Shown: one piece after another, positions 8,190-16,878 of the stretch | How the letters are laid out: the number at the start of each line of letters is the position of its first letter | How positions within the stretch are numbered: position 1 is the stretch's first letter | Assembly (NCBI GenBank): GCA_016292015.1 | Contig: JAEEZY010000031.1 | Location: 62,001-126,000 of the forward strand | Reading direction: 5' to 3' | DNA from: Bacteroidales bacterium | GTDB taxonomy: Bacteria > Bacteroidota > Bacteroidia > Bacteroidales > P3 | DNA length: 64,000 bases | The notes under the pieces: generated by a model | What the model was told of the DNA's origin: nothing | The model's database searches: none | What the model saw: only the letters and a program-made list of their open reading frames with translations | Program-made: the position numbers and the translations under genes

Positions 8190-9535
8190 ATCATTTGATT
8201 TTGTCCCGAAACAAAAGCCTTTATGGTGTCAATCATGTATTGTAGTTTCTCGAGGGTCATGCCTGGGTATACACCGAGCCAGAAGCTGCTGTTCATGATG
8301 GTGGAGGTGACAGGTAGGTGACCGACGGTGCGATAGTCGGTGCCCTCGACCAGGTCGGCGAATGCAGGGTGTAGGAGCAAGTTGCCAGCGAAGAGGTTGC
8401 GGGTTTGAATCATATGGTCTTCGAGATAACGGGTCAGCGAGTTGCGAGAGAAGGGGGCGTCAGGTTTGACGGTGATGAAGAAGCCGAACCAGCTGGGCCG
8501 GCTGTTGGGCTGAGGCTCAGGCAGGATGAGTCCGGGAGTGTCTTTCAGTCCATCATACATGATTTGATAGTTCTCGCGGCGACGTTTCACAAAGAAGTCA
8601 AGTTTATCCAACTGGGCACAGCCGATGGCTGCCTGCATATCGGTGGCCTTAAGGTTGTAGCCAAGGTGGCTATATACGTATTTATGGTCGTAGCCTTGGG
8701 GCAATTGTCCAAACTGTCCTGTAAAACGGCATCCACAAGTATTATCCACTCCACCAAGACACCAACAATCACGTCCCCAGTCTCGAAAACTCTTCACGTA
8801 CTTGTCCAATTCTTGATTGTTAGTATATACCGCACCACCCTCCCCCATCGTCATGTGATGAGGAGGATAGAAACTACTTGTACCAATATCACCAATAGTT
8901 CCAGTCTTTTTCCACACCCCGTCGATGAAATACTCCGAACCCAAAGCATCACAGTTATCTTCAACAAGCCAAAGATTGTGCTTTTTACAGAAAGCAACTA
9001 CAGTTTCAAGATTAAATGGATTGCCTAAAGAGTGCGCAACCATGATGGCCTTTGTCCTGTCGCTAAGAGCGGCTTCAAGCTGAGAGACGTCGACATTACC
9101 CTCCTCGAGGGACATGTCGACAAAGACGGGAACAGCGCCAAACTGTATAATACACGCCACTGTAGTCGGGAATCCAGCTGCAACGGTTATCACCTCATCA
9201 CCACGCTTGATAGCACGAGCGCCTAATTCATGAGCGGTAAGCGCACTAAAAGCAAGCAAATTCGCGCTAGAACCGCTGTTACACAGCGAGCAATACTTTA
9301 CACCCAACCACTTGGCGAAACGTTTCTCAAACTTGTGTGCCCAGGGACCAGCAGTCAACCAAAAATCGAGAGAGGAGTCAACGAGGTTGACCATTTCGTC
9401 GTCGTCGAAAAAACGGCCACCATAATTGACCTTGGTTTTCCCCGGGATAAATTCCTCGGGTTTCGCGTGAACTTCACGATAATACTCTCGAGTGAGAGCC
9501 AATATCTGAGCCTTAAGATCTTCTTTGCTAGCCAT
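8186..9535 (-). CDS. ddhC: CDP-4-keto-6-deoxy-D-glucose 3-dehydrase (E1)
   Basis: E1 (RfbH/AscC) uses pyridoxamine phosphate and a [2Fe-2S] cluster to remove the C3 hydroxyl, the committing step to 3,6-dideoxyhexoses. The 449-residue sequence has the diagnostic replacement of the aminotransferase lysine: SFYPPHHMTMGEGG (221-234) has His at 226 where related DegT enzymes have Lys. Cysteines at 257, 259, 267 and 269 (CWC and CGC) match the iron-sulfur binding segment. The enzyme normally needs a flavin/[2Fe-2S] reductase (E3, AscD/DdhD); no such gene is visible in this window. It lies two bases after ddhA and overlaps ddhB by four. Confidence 0.93.
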   Translation of the reverse strand: MASKEDLKAQILALTREYYREVHAKPEEFIPGKTKVNYGGRFFDDDEMVNLVDSSLDFWLTAGPWAHKFEKRFAKWLGVKYCSLCNSGSSANLLAFSALTAHELGARAIKRGDEVITVAAGFPTTVACIIQFGAVPVFVDMSLEEGNVDVSQLEAALSDRTKAIMVAHSLGNPFNLETVVAFCKKHNLWLVEDNCDALGSEYFIDGVWKKTGTIGDIGTSSFYPPHHMTMGEGGAVYTNNQELDKYVKSFRDWGRDCWCLGGVDNTCGCRFTGQFGQLPQGYDHKYVYSHLGYNLKATDMQAAIGCAQLDKLDFFVKRRRENYQIMYDGLKDTPGLILPEPQPNSRPSWFGFFITVKPDAPFSRNSLTRYLEDHMIQTRNLFAGNLLLHPAFADLVEGTDYRTVGHLPVTSTIMNSSFWLGVYPGMTLEKLQYMIDTIKAFVSGQNQMI

Positions 9536-9537
9536 CT

Positions 9538-10362
9538 TTAAATATTACCTGTCAATTTACGAGCCTCGATGCTGGGGACCTGACTGTCCCAACGTTTCCA
9601 AGGGGCCTTGCCTTCAGCAAGAAGTTTTTCCAGCATGTTTTTCTCCCTTATGTTATCCATACACTGCCAAAAGCCCTCATGGATATACGACATTAGTTCA
9701 CCCTTTGCAGCCAAAGTCTCCAATGGTTTGCGTTCAAAAATGCAATCATCACCATCCAACAGATCAAAGACGGCAGGTCCCAGCACCATATATCCAGCAT
9801 TAATAGGAGCGCCATCGCTCTTATTCTTCTCACGGAAGGAGGTGACAGCATAGTCGCTGGTGATATTCAAGACCCCTTTGTCCTGTGCAAGCTTTACGGC
9901 TGTCAGGGTAGCAAGCTTCCCGTGGTTTTTGTGGAATTGCAACAACTTATTTATATCCACATCACAGACGCCGTCGCCATAGGTCATAAAGAATATCTCG
10001 TCACCAACATACTCCTGAACTCTTTTTATTCTACCACCTGTCATGGTGTTGTATCCAGTGTCAACGACAGTAACCTTCCATGGCTCCAAATCGCTGTGAT
10101 GTACCACTACTTCGTTTTTCCCATTACGGAAATCAAAAGATATATCACTGTTGTGGATGAAGTAGTTGGCAAACCACTCCTTTATGTATTCCTGTTTGTA
10201 ACCAGCACATATAATAAACTCATTGTGACCGTAATAAGAATATTCCTTCATAATATGCCAGAGTATTGGTTTACCACCAATCTCTATCATAGGTTTCGGT
10301 TTAAAAACAGACTCCTCAGATATTCTAGAGCCAAAGCCACCAGCAAGAATTACCACTTTCAT
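9538..10362 (-). CDS. ddhA: Glucose-1-phosphate cytidylyltransferase
   Basis: This enzyme (RfbF) makes CDP-glucose from CTP and glucose 1-phosphate, the entry to the CDP-dideoxyhexose pathway. The 274-residue protein begins MKVVILAGGFGSRISEES, with KPKPMIEIGGKPI at 21-33; both are signature segments of the family. It is slightly longer than typical members (about 257). It follows yfhO by 12 bases in the same direction, so the block from yfhO to the GT2 gene may be one transcript. Confidence 0.93.
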   Translation of the reverse strand: MKVVILAGGFGSRISEESVFKPKPMIEIGGKPILWHIMKEYSYYGHNEFIICAGYKQEYIKEWFANYFIHNSDISFDFRNGKNEVVVHHSDLEPWKVTVVDTGYNTMTGGRIKRVQEYVGDEIFFMTYGDGVCDVDINKLLQFHKNHGKLATLTAVKLAQDKGVLNITSDYAVTSFREKNKSDGAPINAGYMVLGPAVFDLLDGDDCIFERKPLETLAAKGELMSYIHEGFWQCMDNIREKNMLEKLLAEGKAPWKRWDSQVPSIEARKLTGNI

Positions 10363-10374
10363 ACTATACGATCT

Positions 10375-12900
10375 TTAACAATCCTTTATATTTTCCTTCG
10401 CTCTCTTCCGATTATTCCTATACCAAAAGAAAGTCACACCTCCAATGATTACAAGTAAGACAATCTGACTTATAAGTGTCACCATGTCGAGCTTATGTAC
10501 CAGAGGAGCTTCATTCCGGAACTCTATTGTGTGGTCTCCTGCAGGAACTATCATAGCACGGAGAATATAGTTCACACGGAAGTACTCAGCCGGTTTACCA
10601 TCAATATAAGCAAACCAGTCAGGCTTATAATAGACCTCACTAAAAACGGCGAGCCTATCTGTAGCGCAGTGACTCTTGTATTTCAAGTAGCCCGGATTAT
10701 AAGGTTCTTGATACTCTTCCACAATAGAAGCCGTAGAATCTGATGCATCAATAGTATAACCTTTTACGACTGAAGCCCACTGACTGCTATCAATTATGGC
10801 CGTAACAGAAGGATCGATTTCGTTCAACGCCAAAATCTCAGCATTAGGATCTGGGACCAACTTATACTCGTCAACGAACCACGCATTGCCAAGCGCATCC
10901 GGATTGCGATGCACTTGTCCATCGCCAGTCACAACATAACGGGCATTTAGCATCGCCAGAACATTAGGGTTAATCCTGCGACTGATATAGAAATCAATAA
11001 TATCCTGATAGCGACGGAGCTTCACGGCGCTATATCCTCCAATTTGATGATGGAACACAGATGGTTTAGCATCATTAAAAGTATTGACAGCAAGATTCAA
11101 AACACGATAGTCATTGTCACCATTCTGCGTCGCCAAACGATCTATCTCGGAATCATAGGCAGCCGGTTTAAAATCCAGATTACGAGCTTTCACGAAGCTA
11201 TCTTTTGAAATATAGCGACGGTCAACGCCCCAGAGGTCAACGGTGATAAGCAAAGCCAACGGAGCTAGCAGCATCCAGGATTTCTTGAGTTTTTTGTTAA
11301 TGTACAGCCACAGTATTCCGAAAGCGAGGGCGACAAAAATCAACGAACGCCATGAATCCCTGACAAAAAGAGCCTTGCGATCCTGGATAAATATTTCTTG
11401 TATCCTAGCCCATTGATCGCCATATTGAGCAGCCATTTGCTCATCACTGCTTCCGCTATACGAAAATCCACCGCACAGAACAAGTCCAAGTATAATCATA
11501 CCAGCGGTTATACCAGCAGATATATAGAGAGCGATGTTGCGATTGCTTGATTGCTTGATTGCTTGATTGCTTGTGCTATCAATAACGGCACGAATGGCAA
11601 GTACGGCCATAAAGACCATCGTCACATTGGCAAGCACCAATGACATTGACGGAGTACGGAACTTGTTATAAAACGGCAGATGGTAGAAAAGCCACTCGTT
11701 GAGAGGCATGAAATGGCGTCCCCATGCAAGCATAATGGAGAGAATGGTCGCCAGTAGCAGCCACCAACGATCCGGTCCTTTTACCACAAACAGACCAAAG
11801 ATGAAGAGAAAGACTATGATGGCACCGAAATAGACGGGGCCTTCGGTAAATGGTTGGTCTCCCCAGTATAGAGGCATTCTATCCTGACGGAAATTCTTGT
11901 AACCTGCACTATTGTGACCAACCTTCTCTGCGCTACCACCTCCCATTGCGCCTGGCACCAGCAAGGTATATGTTTCCCATATTCCATAGCTCCAGCTGTA
12001 TGCATAGTCAATATCCAATCCGTTTGAAACTTTTTTATCGGCCTCTTCCTGATTGCCATACAGATCAGCAGGAGTGACGGTGATCTCACTCCCCCCTCGC
12101 ATGGTATATTTTGAATACTCCTGAGTAACAAACAGAACACGAGCATTGCATGCGAGTGCAAAGATTGCACCCACGACAAACACGGCAACAGCAATAAAAA
12201 ATTGGCCAATCCACTTTTCCTTTATAGCATAAACAAAGTACACCAGACCAAGAATGAGTGCACCAAGCATTGTATAATAGGTTATCTGTATGTGGTTGAA
12301 CGAGACCTGAAGGAGTAACGATAAAGCAAAGAATATCCCTCCGCCAATAAGCAGTCCTTTGTTAACAATCCCCGACTTTGCCTTATGACGACAAGCTTTC
12401 AAACACATCATCATCGAAGCGAACACAGGAATGATGAAGGCAATCGCCCAGGCCTTTGTTATATGACCCGCATGTATGATGATTATGTTATAGCTTCCCA
12501 GCCCAAAACCAACCGAACCCAAAAGAGCCAGAAAAGGATTCACACCCAAAAGGACTAAAGCCAGGTAGAAACCCAACATGTAAAATAGGAAAACTCCAAA
12601 ATCAATGCTACGGAACGTACAAACCGTAATAACAACCTGATTTATAAAAATCGGGGCACGACTGCCAGCTCTGGTCTGATAAGAGGGCATTCCACTAAAC
12701 ATAGAACTAATCCAGTTAACATGCTCACCTGTTTTCTCCGCATATTGGAGAGTTTCGGCAGTCATGGCACGAGCACTCATTTGGTCTCCCTGTTGCAGCT
12801 TCATTCCACTAAAGACAGGGGAAAAATAAACACATGCCACAATCAGCATTATCACAACACAAACGATGTGAACGAAAATGGATTTCTTTACTATCTTCAT
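10375..12900 (-). CDS. YfhO-family large membrane protein
   Basis: This 841-residue protein has an N-terminal membrane segment, a short periplasmic loop with FSGMPSYQTRAG, then many hydrophobic segments and a periplasmic C-terminal domain followed by a last helix and a basic tail. This is the architecture of YfhO-type proteins, which are GT-C-like and implicated in decorating cell-wall or surface glycans. The donor is presumably lipid-linked; substrate unknown. At 11541-11572 the coding sequence contains four perfect copies of GATTGCTT, encoding SNQAIKQSSN in a loop between membrane segments. The same word fills two intergenic spacers of this window. Confidence 0.8.
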   Translation of the reverse strand: MKIVKKSIFVHIVCVVIMLIVACVYFSPVFSGMKLQQGDQMSARAMTAETLQYAEKTGEHVNWISSMFSGMPSYQTRAGSRAPIFINQVVITVCTFRSIDFGVFLFYMLGFYLALVLLGVNPFLALLGSVGFGLGSYNIIIIHAGHITKAWAIAFIIPVFASMMMCLKACRHKAKSGIVNKGLLIGGGIFFALSLLLQVSFNHIQITYYTMLGALILGLVYFVYAIKEKWIGQFFIAVAVFVVGAIFALACNARVLFVTQEYSKYTMRGGSEITVTPADLYGNQEEADKKVSNGLDIDYAYSWSYGIWETYTLLVPGAMGGGSAEKVGHNSAGYKNFRQDRMPLYWGDQPFTEGPVYFGAIIVFLFIFGLFVVKGPDRWWLLLATILSIMLAWGRHFMPLNEWLFYHLPFYNKFRTPSMSLVLANVTMVFMAVLAIRAVIDSTSNQAIKQSSNRNIALYISAGITAGMIILGLVLCGGFSYSGSSDEQMAAQYGDQWARIQEIFIQDRKALFVRDSWRSLIFVALAFGILWLYINKKLKKSWMLLAPLALLITVDLWGVDRRYISKDSFVKARNLDFKPAAYDSEIDRLATQNGDNDYRVLNLAVNTFNDAKPSVFHHQIGGYSAVKLRRYQDIIDFYISRRINPNVLAMLNARYVVTGDGQVHRNPDALGNAWFVDEYKLVPDPNAEILALNEIDPSVTAIIDSSQWASVVKGYTIDASDSTASIVEEYQEPYNPGYLKYKSHCATDRLAVFSEVYYKPDWFAYIDGKPAEYFRVNYILRAMIVPAGDHTIEFRNEAPLVHKLDMVTLISQIVLLVIIGGVTFFWYRNNRKRAKENIKDC
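11541..11572. repeat. Four perfect GATTGCTT units inside yfhO
   Basis: Units begin at 11541, 11549, 11557 and 11565. Because the 8-bp unit is not a multiple of three, each copy is read in a different frame, yet the gene stays open. Equivalent units form the spacers at 25541 and 63289 and, inverted, at 47886. Confidence 0.95.
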
Positions 12901-12943
12901 ATCCTTTATTTATTTTCAATAAAAATCAATCAATACAACGAAA

Positions 12944-14122
12944 TCAGCATGACATCAATGCGTCAAAAACACGATCGCAGTTGTGCTTGTCACGCATAGG
13001 AAAATAGTAGTCAATTTTGTCAACATATTGTTTTTCCATCCGAAAATCATTGACAACATAGGCATTTACGGCCTCCAACAGATGCTTTTCTTCACACACA
13101 ACCGGGCCGAACGAGTCTTTATATTCGAAATAGCCCGTCTGGAAATGTTTTTTTCGATACTCGTCGTAATCAAAATGGAAAAACACCATTGGTTTCCGCA
13201 TATAGGCAAAATCAAAGAACACACTTGAATAGTCGGTAACAAGCAATGCCGATTCCTTCAGAAGCTGCTGGACATCGTAATGGGCCTGATCTGCTATGAT
13301 TATGCGTGGTGAATACTGATGCCGGAACTGATCGACAAAAGGTTGAAACTTGTGATGTGGATAAAAGATGAGGTTCACATCATTTTTATCCAACATCTCG
13401 GCAAGTGTAGAGTTGGCAAGTAGGGAGCAATATGTTTTAACAAAGAGACTGTCGGCCAGGTCCGATTCTTGTATATACTTTCGATACGTGGGCATCACAA
13501 GAATCTGGCGTTTGGTTTGGAATTCCAAAAGGTTGTCAAATCTACAAAAACCTGTATATTGTGCCACATCAGCAGGATAGCCGAGCGCTGATTGGAAATA
13601 CTGCGCTTCAGGGCTTGCGCCACAAACCAAAAGATTATACCTCGTTTTACTGTATAACATCCGGGGCAGATAGTCTTTGGTTATACCATGTTTGATATTG
13701 GCGACAATCTTTCCTTTGTAAATGTTGAGTGTCCTGTTGAGCCAGCTTGAAAGAGCATAGGGCATAGGGGTGTGGCCAGCACGAAGATGTGTACTGACGA
13801 GATATTTGGCTTGCCAGAACAGCTTACAACTCCTATATGACAGATAATCCACAACCGAATCGCCATATTCATCAAGCCTGTGACGGTCAACAGAATCTGG
13901 GGTTATAATATAGTATGCTTTAATTTCGGGATGATTAGCCTTTATGTATTTAAAGAAGTGGAAACCATTATCCCGAGCGTCATTCCCCTTTTCGGATATC
14001 AGCATTATATTCCCCTCCTGCACTCTCTTTTTTGAGTGGGGAGTGAAGATGAATGCGAAACACCACTTGATTATAGAAATGACAAATTTAAACATACAGC
14101 ATATTACAATAAACTTATTCAA
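12944..14122 (-). CDS. CDP-glycerol glycerophosphotransferase family protein
   Basis: This 392-residue protein resembles TagB/TagF enzymes, which transfer glycerol phosphate from CDP-glycerol to a lipid-linked acceptor. Landmarks are a hydrophobic N-terminal segment, the KHGITKDYLPRM segment, VMPTYRKYIQ, LIFYPHHKF and LLVTDYSSVFFDFAYMRKP, the last being the most characteristic. In Bacteroidota such enzymes occur in polysaccharide loci and may add glycerol phosphate or another CDP-linked polyol phosphate to a glycan. No glycerol-3-phosphate cytidylyltransferase is seen in the window. Its start overlaps the stop of the TupA-like gene by four bases, which suggests joint function. Confidence 0.85.
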   Translation of the reverse strand: MNKFIVICCMFKFVISIIKWCFAFIFTPHSKKRVQEGNIMLISEKGNDARDNGFHFFKYIKANHPEIKAYYIITPDSVDRHRLDEYGDSVVDYLSYRSCKLFWQAKYLVSTHLRAGHTPMPYALSSWLNRTLNIYKGKIVANIKHGITKDYLPRMLYSKTRYNLLVCGASPEAQYFQSALGYPADVAQYTGFCRFDNLLEFQTKRQILVMPTYRKYIQESDLADSLFVKTYCSLLANSTLAEMLDKNDVNLIFYPHHKFQPFVDQFRHQYSPRIIIADQAHYDVQQLLKESALLVTDYSSVFFDFAYMRKPMVFFHFDYDEYRKKHFQTGYFEYKDSFGPVVCEEKHLLEAVNAYVVNDFRMEKQYVDKIDYYFPMRDKHNCDRVFDALMSC

Positions 14123-15063
14123 GCATTAAGACCCGTAAGCTTAAGTTTATTTCCATAAAACAAATCAAACTCATTCGGTACAAATCGATTGTACCCACTA
14201 CCATGATGGAATGTTATCTCACCAAAATACATCTTACCGTCAACATCGTAGAAGTCACACCGCACATGGTCAAACATTTTGGCTATTTCATCACCATATT
14301 GTTTCATCAAAGCAAAAGTTTTTGGAGGCTCTATTTCCTTTCCACGAGCATCCTGGTGTTTGCTATGCGAATTCCATTGAAAATATATCGGATTCCAATC
14401 CGCATCATACATATTGCGATTATTGGATGTTTCCCTTCCTATTGAGCAATAGACAAATTCCAACTTGCCATTAAAGTAGTTGAGTTTATAGTCATTAGGG
14501 ATATGGCCATCAGAGGTTCGAAGCAATTTCTCAATCAGTATCTTGCGTGGAATATTCTTATACTGCCATTCCTGCCCCCATTTATAAGCATCAACGGCAA
14601 GCCACATCCTACATTTTTGCCGTAAGAAACCGATATTCACCTGTTTCTTATCATATACTATCTGATACTGGTGACTACCATGATTTGACTTTATGATAAA
14701 AGGTTCATCTGGAAGATTCTCATAGGTAATATCATGCCAATCAGAGGTTTGGTAGAGCAAGGGGATAAGGTATTCTTGAGCTTTCTCACCAAAATGACCT
14801 ACCAACCAATCCCTTACAGCAAACTTATCCGCCATAACAGTTTGTATATCACGACGACAATTGAGTTTCAACCATTGGATTTTTTCATTCAATGTCTGCG
14901 GTTTGTCAAGATTAGGATAGCATCCAAAAACTTTTTTATACTTGCGGCATATAGTTCTACGATCCCCACCACGATTTAACCAAGACTCCTGTATAGTACG
15001 CAGAGTCATATATGTGTAGAAACCGACACTTCCGTATTTTAAAAGAAACTTAGCATCTTTCAT
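14119..15063 (-). CDS. TupA-like ATP-grasp protein
   Basis: This 314-residue protein matches the ATP-grasp family related to TupA of teichuronopeptide synthesis, frequent in glycan loci. Landmarks are KPQTLNEKIQWLKL (near 54-67), ADKFAVRDWL, the strand PFIIKSNHGS with the ATP-binding lysine, and DFYDVDGKMYFGEITF near the C-terminus with the metal-binding acidic residues. The probable reaction is ATP-dependent amide-bond formation between a uronic acid or amino group on the glycan and an amino acid or amine. It overlaps both neighbours by four bases (TagF-like downstream, HAD upstream), which indicates an operon. Confidence 0.8.
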   Translation of the reverse strand: MKDAKFLLKYGSVGFYTYMTLRTIQESWLNRGGDRRTICRKYKKVFGCYPNLDKPQTLNEKIQWLKLNCRRDIQTVMADKFAVRDWLVGHFGEKAQEYLIPLLYQTSDWHDITYENLPDEPFIIKSNHGSHQYQIVYDKKQVNIGFLRQKCRMWLAVDAYKWGQEWQYKNIPRKILIEKLLRTSDGHIPNDYKLNYFNGKLEFVYCSIGRETSNNRNMYDADWNPIYFQWNSHSKHQDARGKEIEPPKTFALMKQYGDEIAKMFDHVRCDFYDVDGKMYFGEITFHHGSGYNRFVPNEFDLFYGNKLKLTGLNA

Positions 15064-15749
15064 TTTTTATGCCATATTATTTCTTGAAGATTATACTTTT
15101 CGCACCATTTTTGATGGGTGTTCCTGGATACAACCACACCATGTTCAGCCCACAGAAGAAGGGGTAGATCACTTTTACTATCCGAATACGCCACTGAACT
15201 CACCAATGACTTGCCAAAAGACTTATTAAGACGAAGGACCTTCTCATTCCGCATGCAATCGTTATCTTTCATCCTTCCTGTACAACGTCCGTTTTTGAAA
15301 TCTATCTCACTAGATTGACAAAAATCAAGACCAAAGTCTTTCACAAAAAGTCTCAAATATATATCATATCCACCACTGGACAACCCGAGCACGTAACCAT
15401 CCGATTGCAATTGCTTCATTATCCCTATTGTTTCATCAATCAAATGAGGCTTAATGCATTGTTCGTAAAAACCCACTGACAACATCTCTATTGTTTGCTG
15501 CTTTATACCACAGAGCTGCCAAAGTTTAATATGCTTGCCGATAGATATTTTGTGACGTGTGATTATATGCAGGAGTTTTACTGCCTGAGACTTCACCAAA
15601 AGAACGTAAAAGAAATTCAGAAGTTTTACAGAGGTGTAATTAGTATTACGTCTTACATAATCAACAAAAGCGTTGGCTGTTTGAAAATCAACCAATGTTT
15701 CACAAAAATCAAATACAGCGACCCTTTTATTGCTATTTTCTTCCGTCAT
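15060..15749 (-). CDS. HAD-IB family phosphatase-like protein
   Basis: This 229-residue HAD-superfamily protein has motif I as FDFCETL (13-19), motif II as GLSSGG and motif IV as YSDSKSDLP. The nucleophile Asp14 is present, but the usual second aspartate of DxD, the general acid/base, is cysteine (Cys16). That change can slow hydrolysis or favour phosphotransfer. It overlaps the HisC-like gene by 17 bases, so the two are probably coupled: an aminotransferase making an amino-phosphate and a phosphatase removing the phosphate is one reading. Substrate unknown. Confidence 0.75.
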   Translation of the reverse strand: MTEENSNKRVAVFDFCETLVDFQTANAFVDYVRRNTNYTSVKLLNFFYVLLVKSQAVKLLHIITRHKISIGKHIKLWQLCGIKQQTIEMLSVGFYEQCIKPHLIDETIGIMKQLQSDGYVLGLSSGGYDIYLRLFVKDFGLDFCQSSEIDFKNGRCTGRMKDNDCMRNEKVLRLNKSFGKSLVSSVAYSDSKSDLPLLLWAEHGVVVSRNTHQKWCEKYNLQEIIWHKK

Positions 15750-16842
15750 AAAAGTCTTTCATTACCGCCAACACTCGTTCCATTTGAGGCTTTGTTCCAA
15801 TAGTGATACGTAAGCAGCATTCAACACTAGCATCCTGAGAGAGTACCCTTACAAAGATATTGTTTTCAGACAACCAGTCCACCATTGAATTTTTCTCCTC
15901 AACTGATGGAAATCTTAACATTGAGAAATTTCCATATCCAGCATAGGTCTCAATTGACGGGCAAACCATTTTCAGTTCGGCGAGGAACCAAGTTTTGCTT
16001 TCTCTCACTTGACGTACGTAATTCCACATATAATCGGCATCCTCCAATGCGGCAAGCGTAGCCTGCTGTGCAAAAGTACTGAGACTTTTGGGATTGCGGA
16101 TTTTGTTAATGAACTGCACATTATCCTTTGATGCCAGAAGATATCCAACCCGGAAATTAGCCAAACCGAAAGCCTTGCTCATCGTTCGAGAGACCAGGAC
16201 ATTATCATAACTTAAGACCAGATCTTTTACCGTTTTGCCAGAAAACTCGTAATAGGCCTCATCTATCAAGAAGAGCGTATCCGGGAAATTGTTAAGCAAT
16301 CGCTCTATATATTCTCTTGAATGAAGATTGCCTGTCGGATTATTGGGGTTGCAGATATAGACCATAGCCGGCTCAATCGAGAGGATATCGTTCTCAAACT
16401 TATCCTGATTGAACTCAAAGTTATCATTGTAGTTTGAAAAGTGGACATCAGCACCATTTGCTTGACAAGTCAGACGGAAATTATCATACGATGGGCCAAG
16501 TATCAATACAGGGTCTCCTACACTTACAAAGACTTTACAAATGTACTCGTGCAAAGCATCTGAAGAACTGAAATACTGGATATTCTCAACTGGCAATTCC
16601 GCATAACGAGAAAGTGCATCTAGCAAATCATTGTTGACAGTTGCAGGATAAAGATTAAAGAAGCCTGGTTCATCCATCAACGCCATCAGTCGTTCCCTCA
16701 CATGAGGAGACGGAGGAATTGTGGATTCATTCCAATCAAGTTTCAATATATTCTCACGTTCAGAGGATGGAACCGTCCAAATCTTGTGGGACGCCAACTT
16801 ATAAGGCTTAAGATTTCGAAGATATTTGTTTGGGAATTTCAT
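15733..16842 (-). CDS. HisC-like PLP-dependent aminotransferase
   Basis: This 369-residue fold-type I aminotransferase resembles histidinol-phosphate aminotransferase and threonine-phosphate decarboxylase (CobD). CNPNNPTG lies at 164-171, DEAYYEF at 194-200, and the PLP lysine is K223 in SRTMSKAFG. Its place in a glycan block beside a HAD phosphatase and away from any his gene suggests it makes an aminated small molecule for glycan decoration instead of histidine; this is inference. The start lies 36 bases after the stop of the PgpH-like gene on the same strand. Base composition changes sharply there, so this is probably the edge of the island. Confidence 0.75.
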   Translation of the reverse strand: MKFPNKYLRNLKPYKLASHKIWTVPSSERENILKLDWNESTIPPSPHVRERLMALMDEPGFFNLYPATVNNDLLDALSRYAELPVENIQYFSSSDALHEYICKVFVSVGDPVLILGPSYDNFRLTCQANGADVHFSNYNDNFEFNQDKFENDILSIEPAMVYICNPNNPTGNLHSREYIERLLNNFPDTLFLIDEAYYEFSGKTVKDLVLSYDNVLVSRTMSKAFGLANFRVGYLLASKDNVQFINKIRNPKSLSTFAQQATLAALEDADYMWNYVRQVRESKTWFLAELKMVCPSIETYAGYGNFSMLRFPSVEEKNSMVDWLSENNIFVRVLSQDASVECCLRITIGTKPQMERVLAVMKDFYDGRK

Positions 16843-16878
16843 GGATGATTTTTTTTTGTTCGTGGACTAACCTATGGC

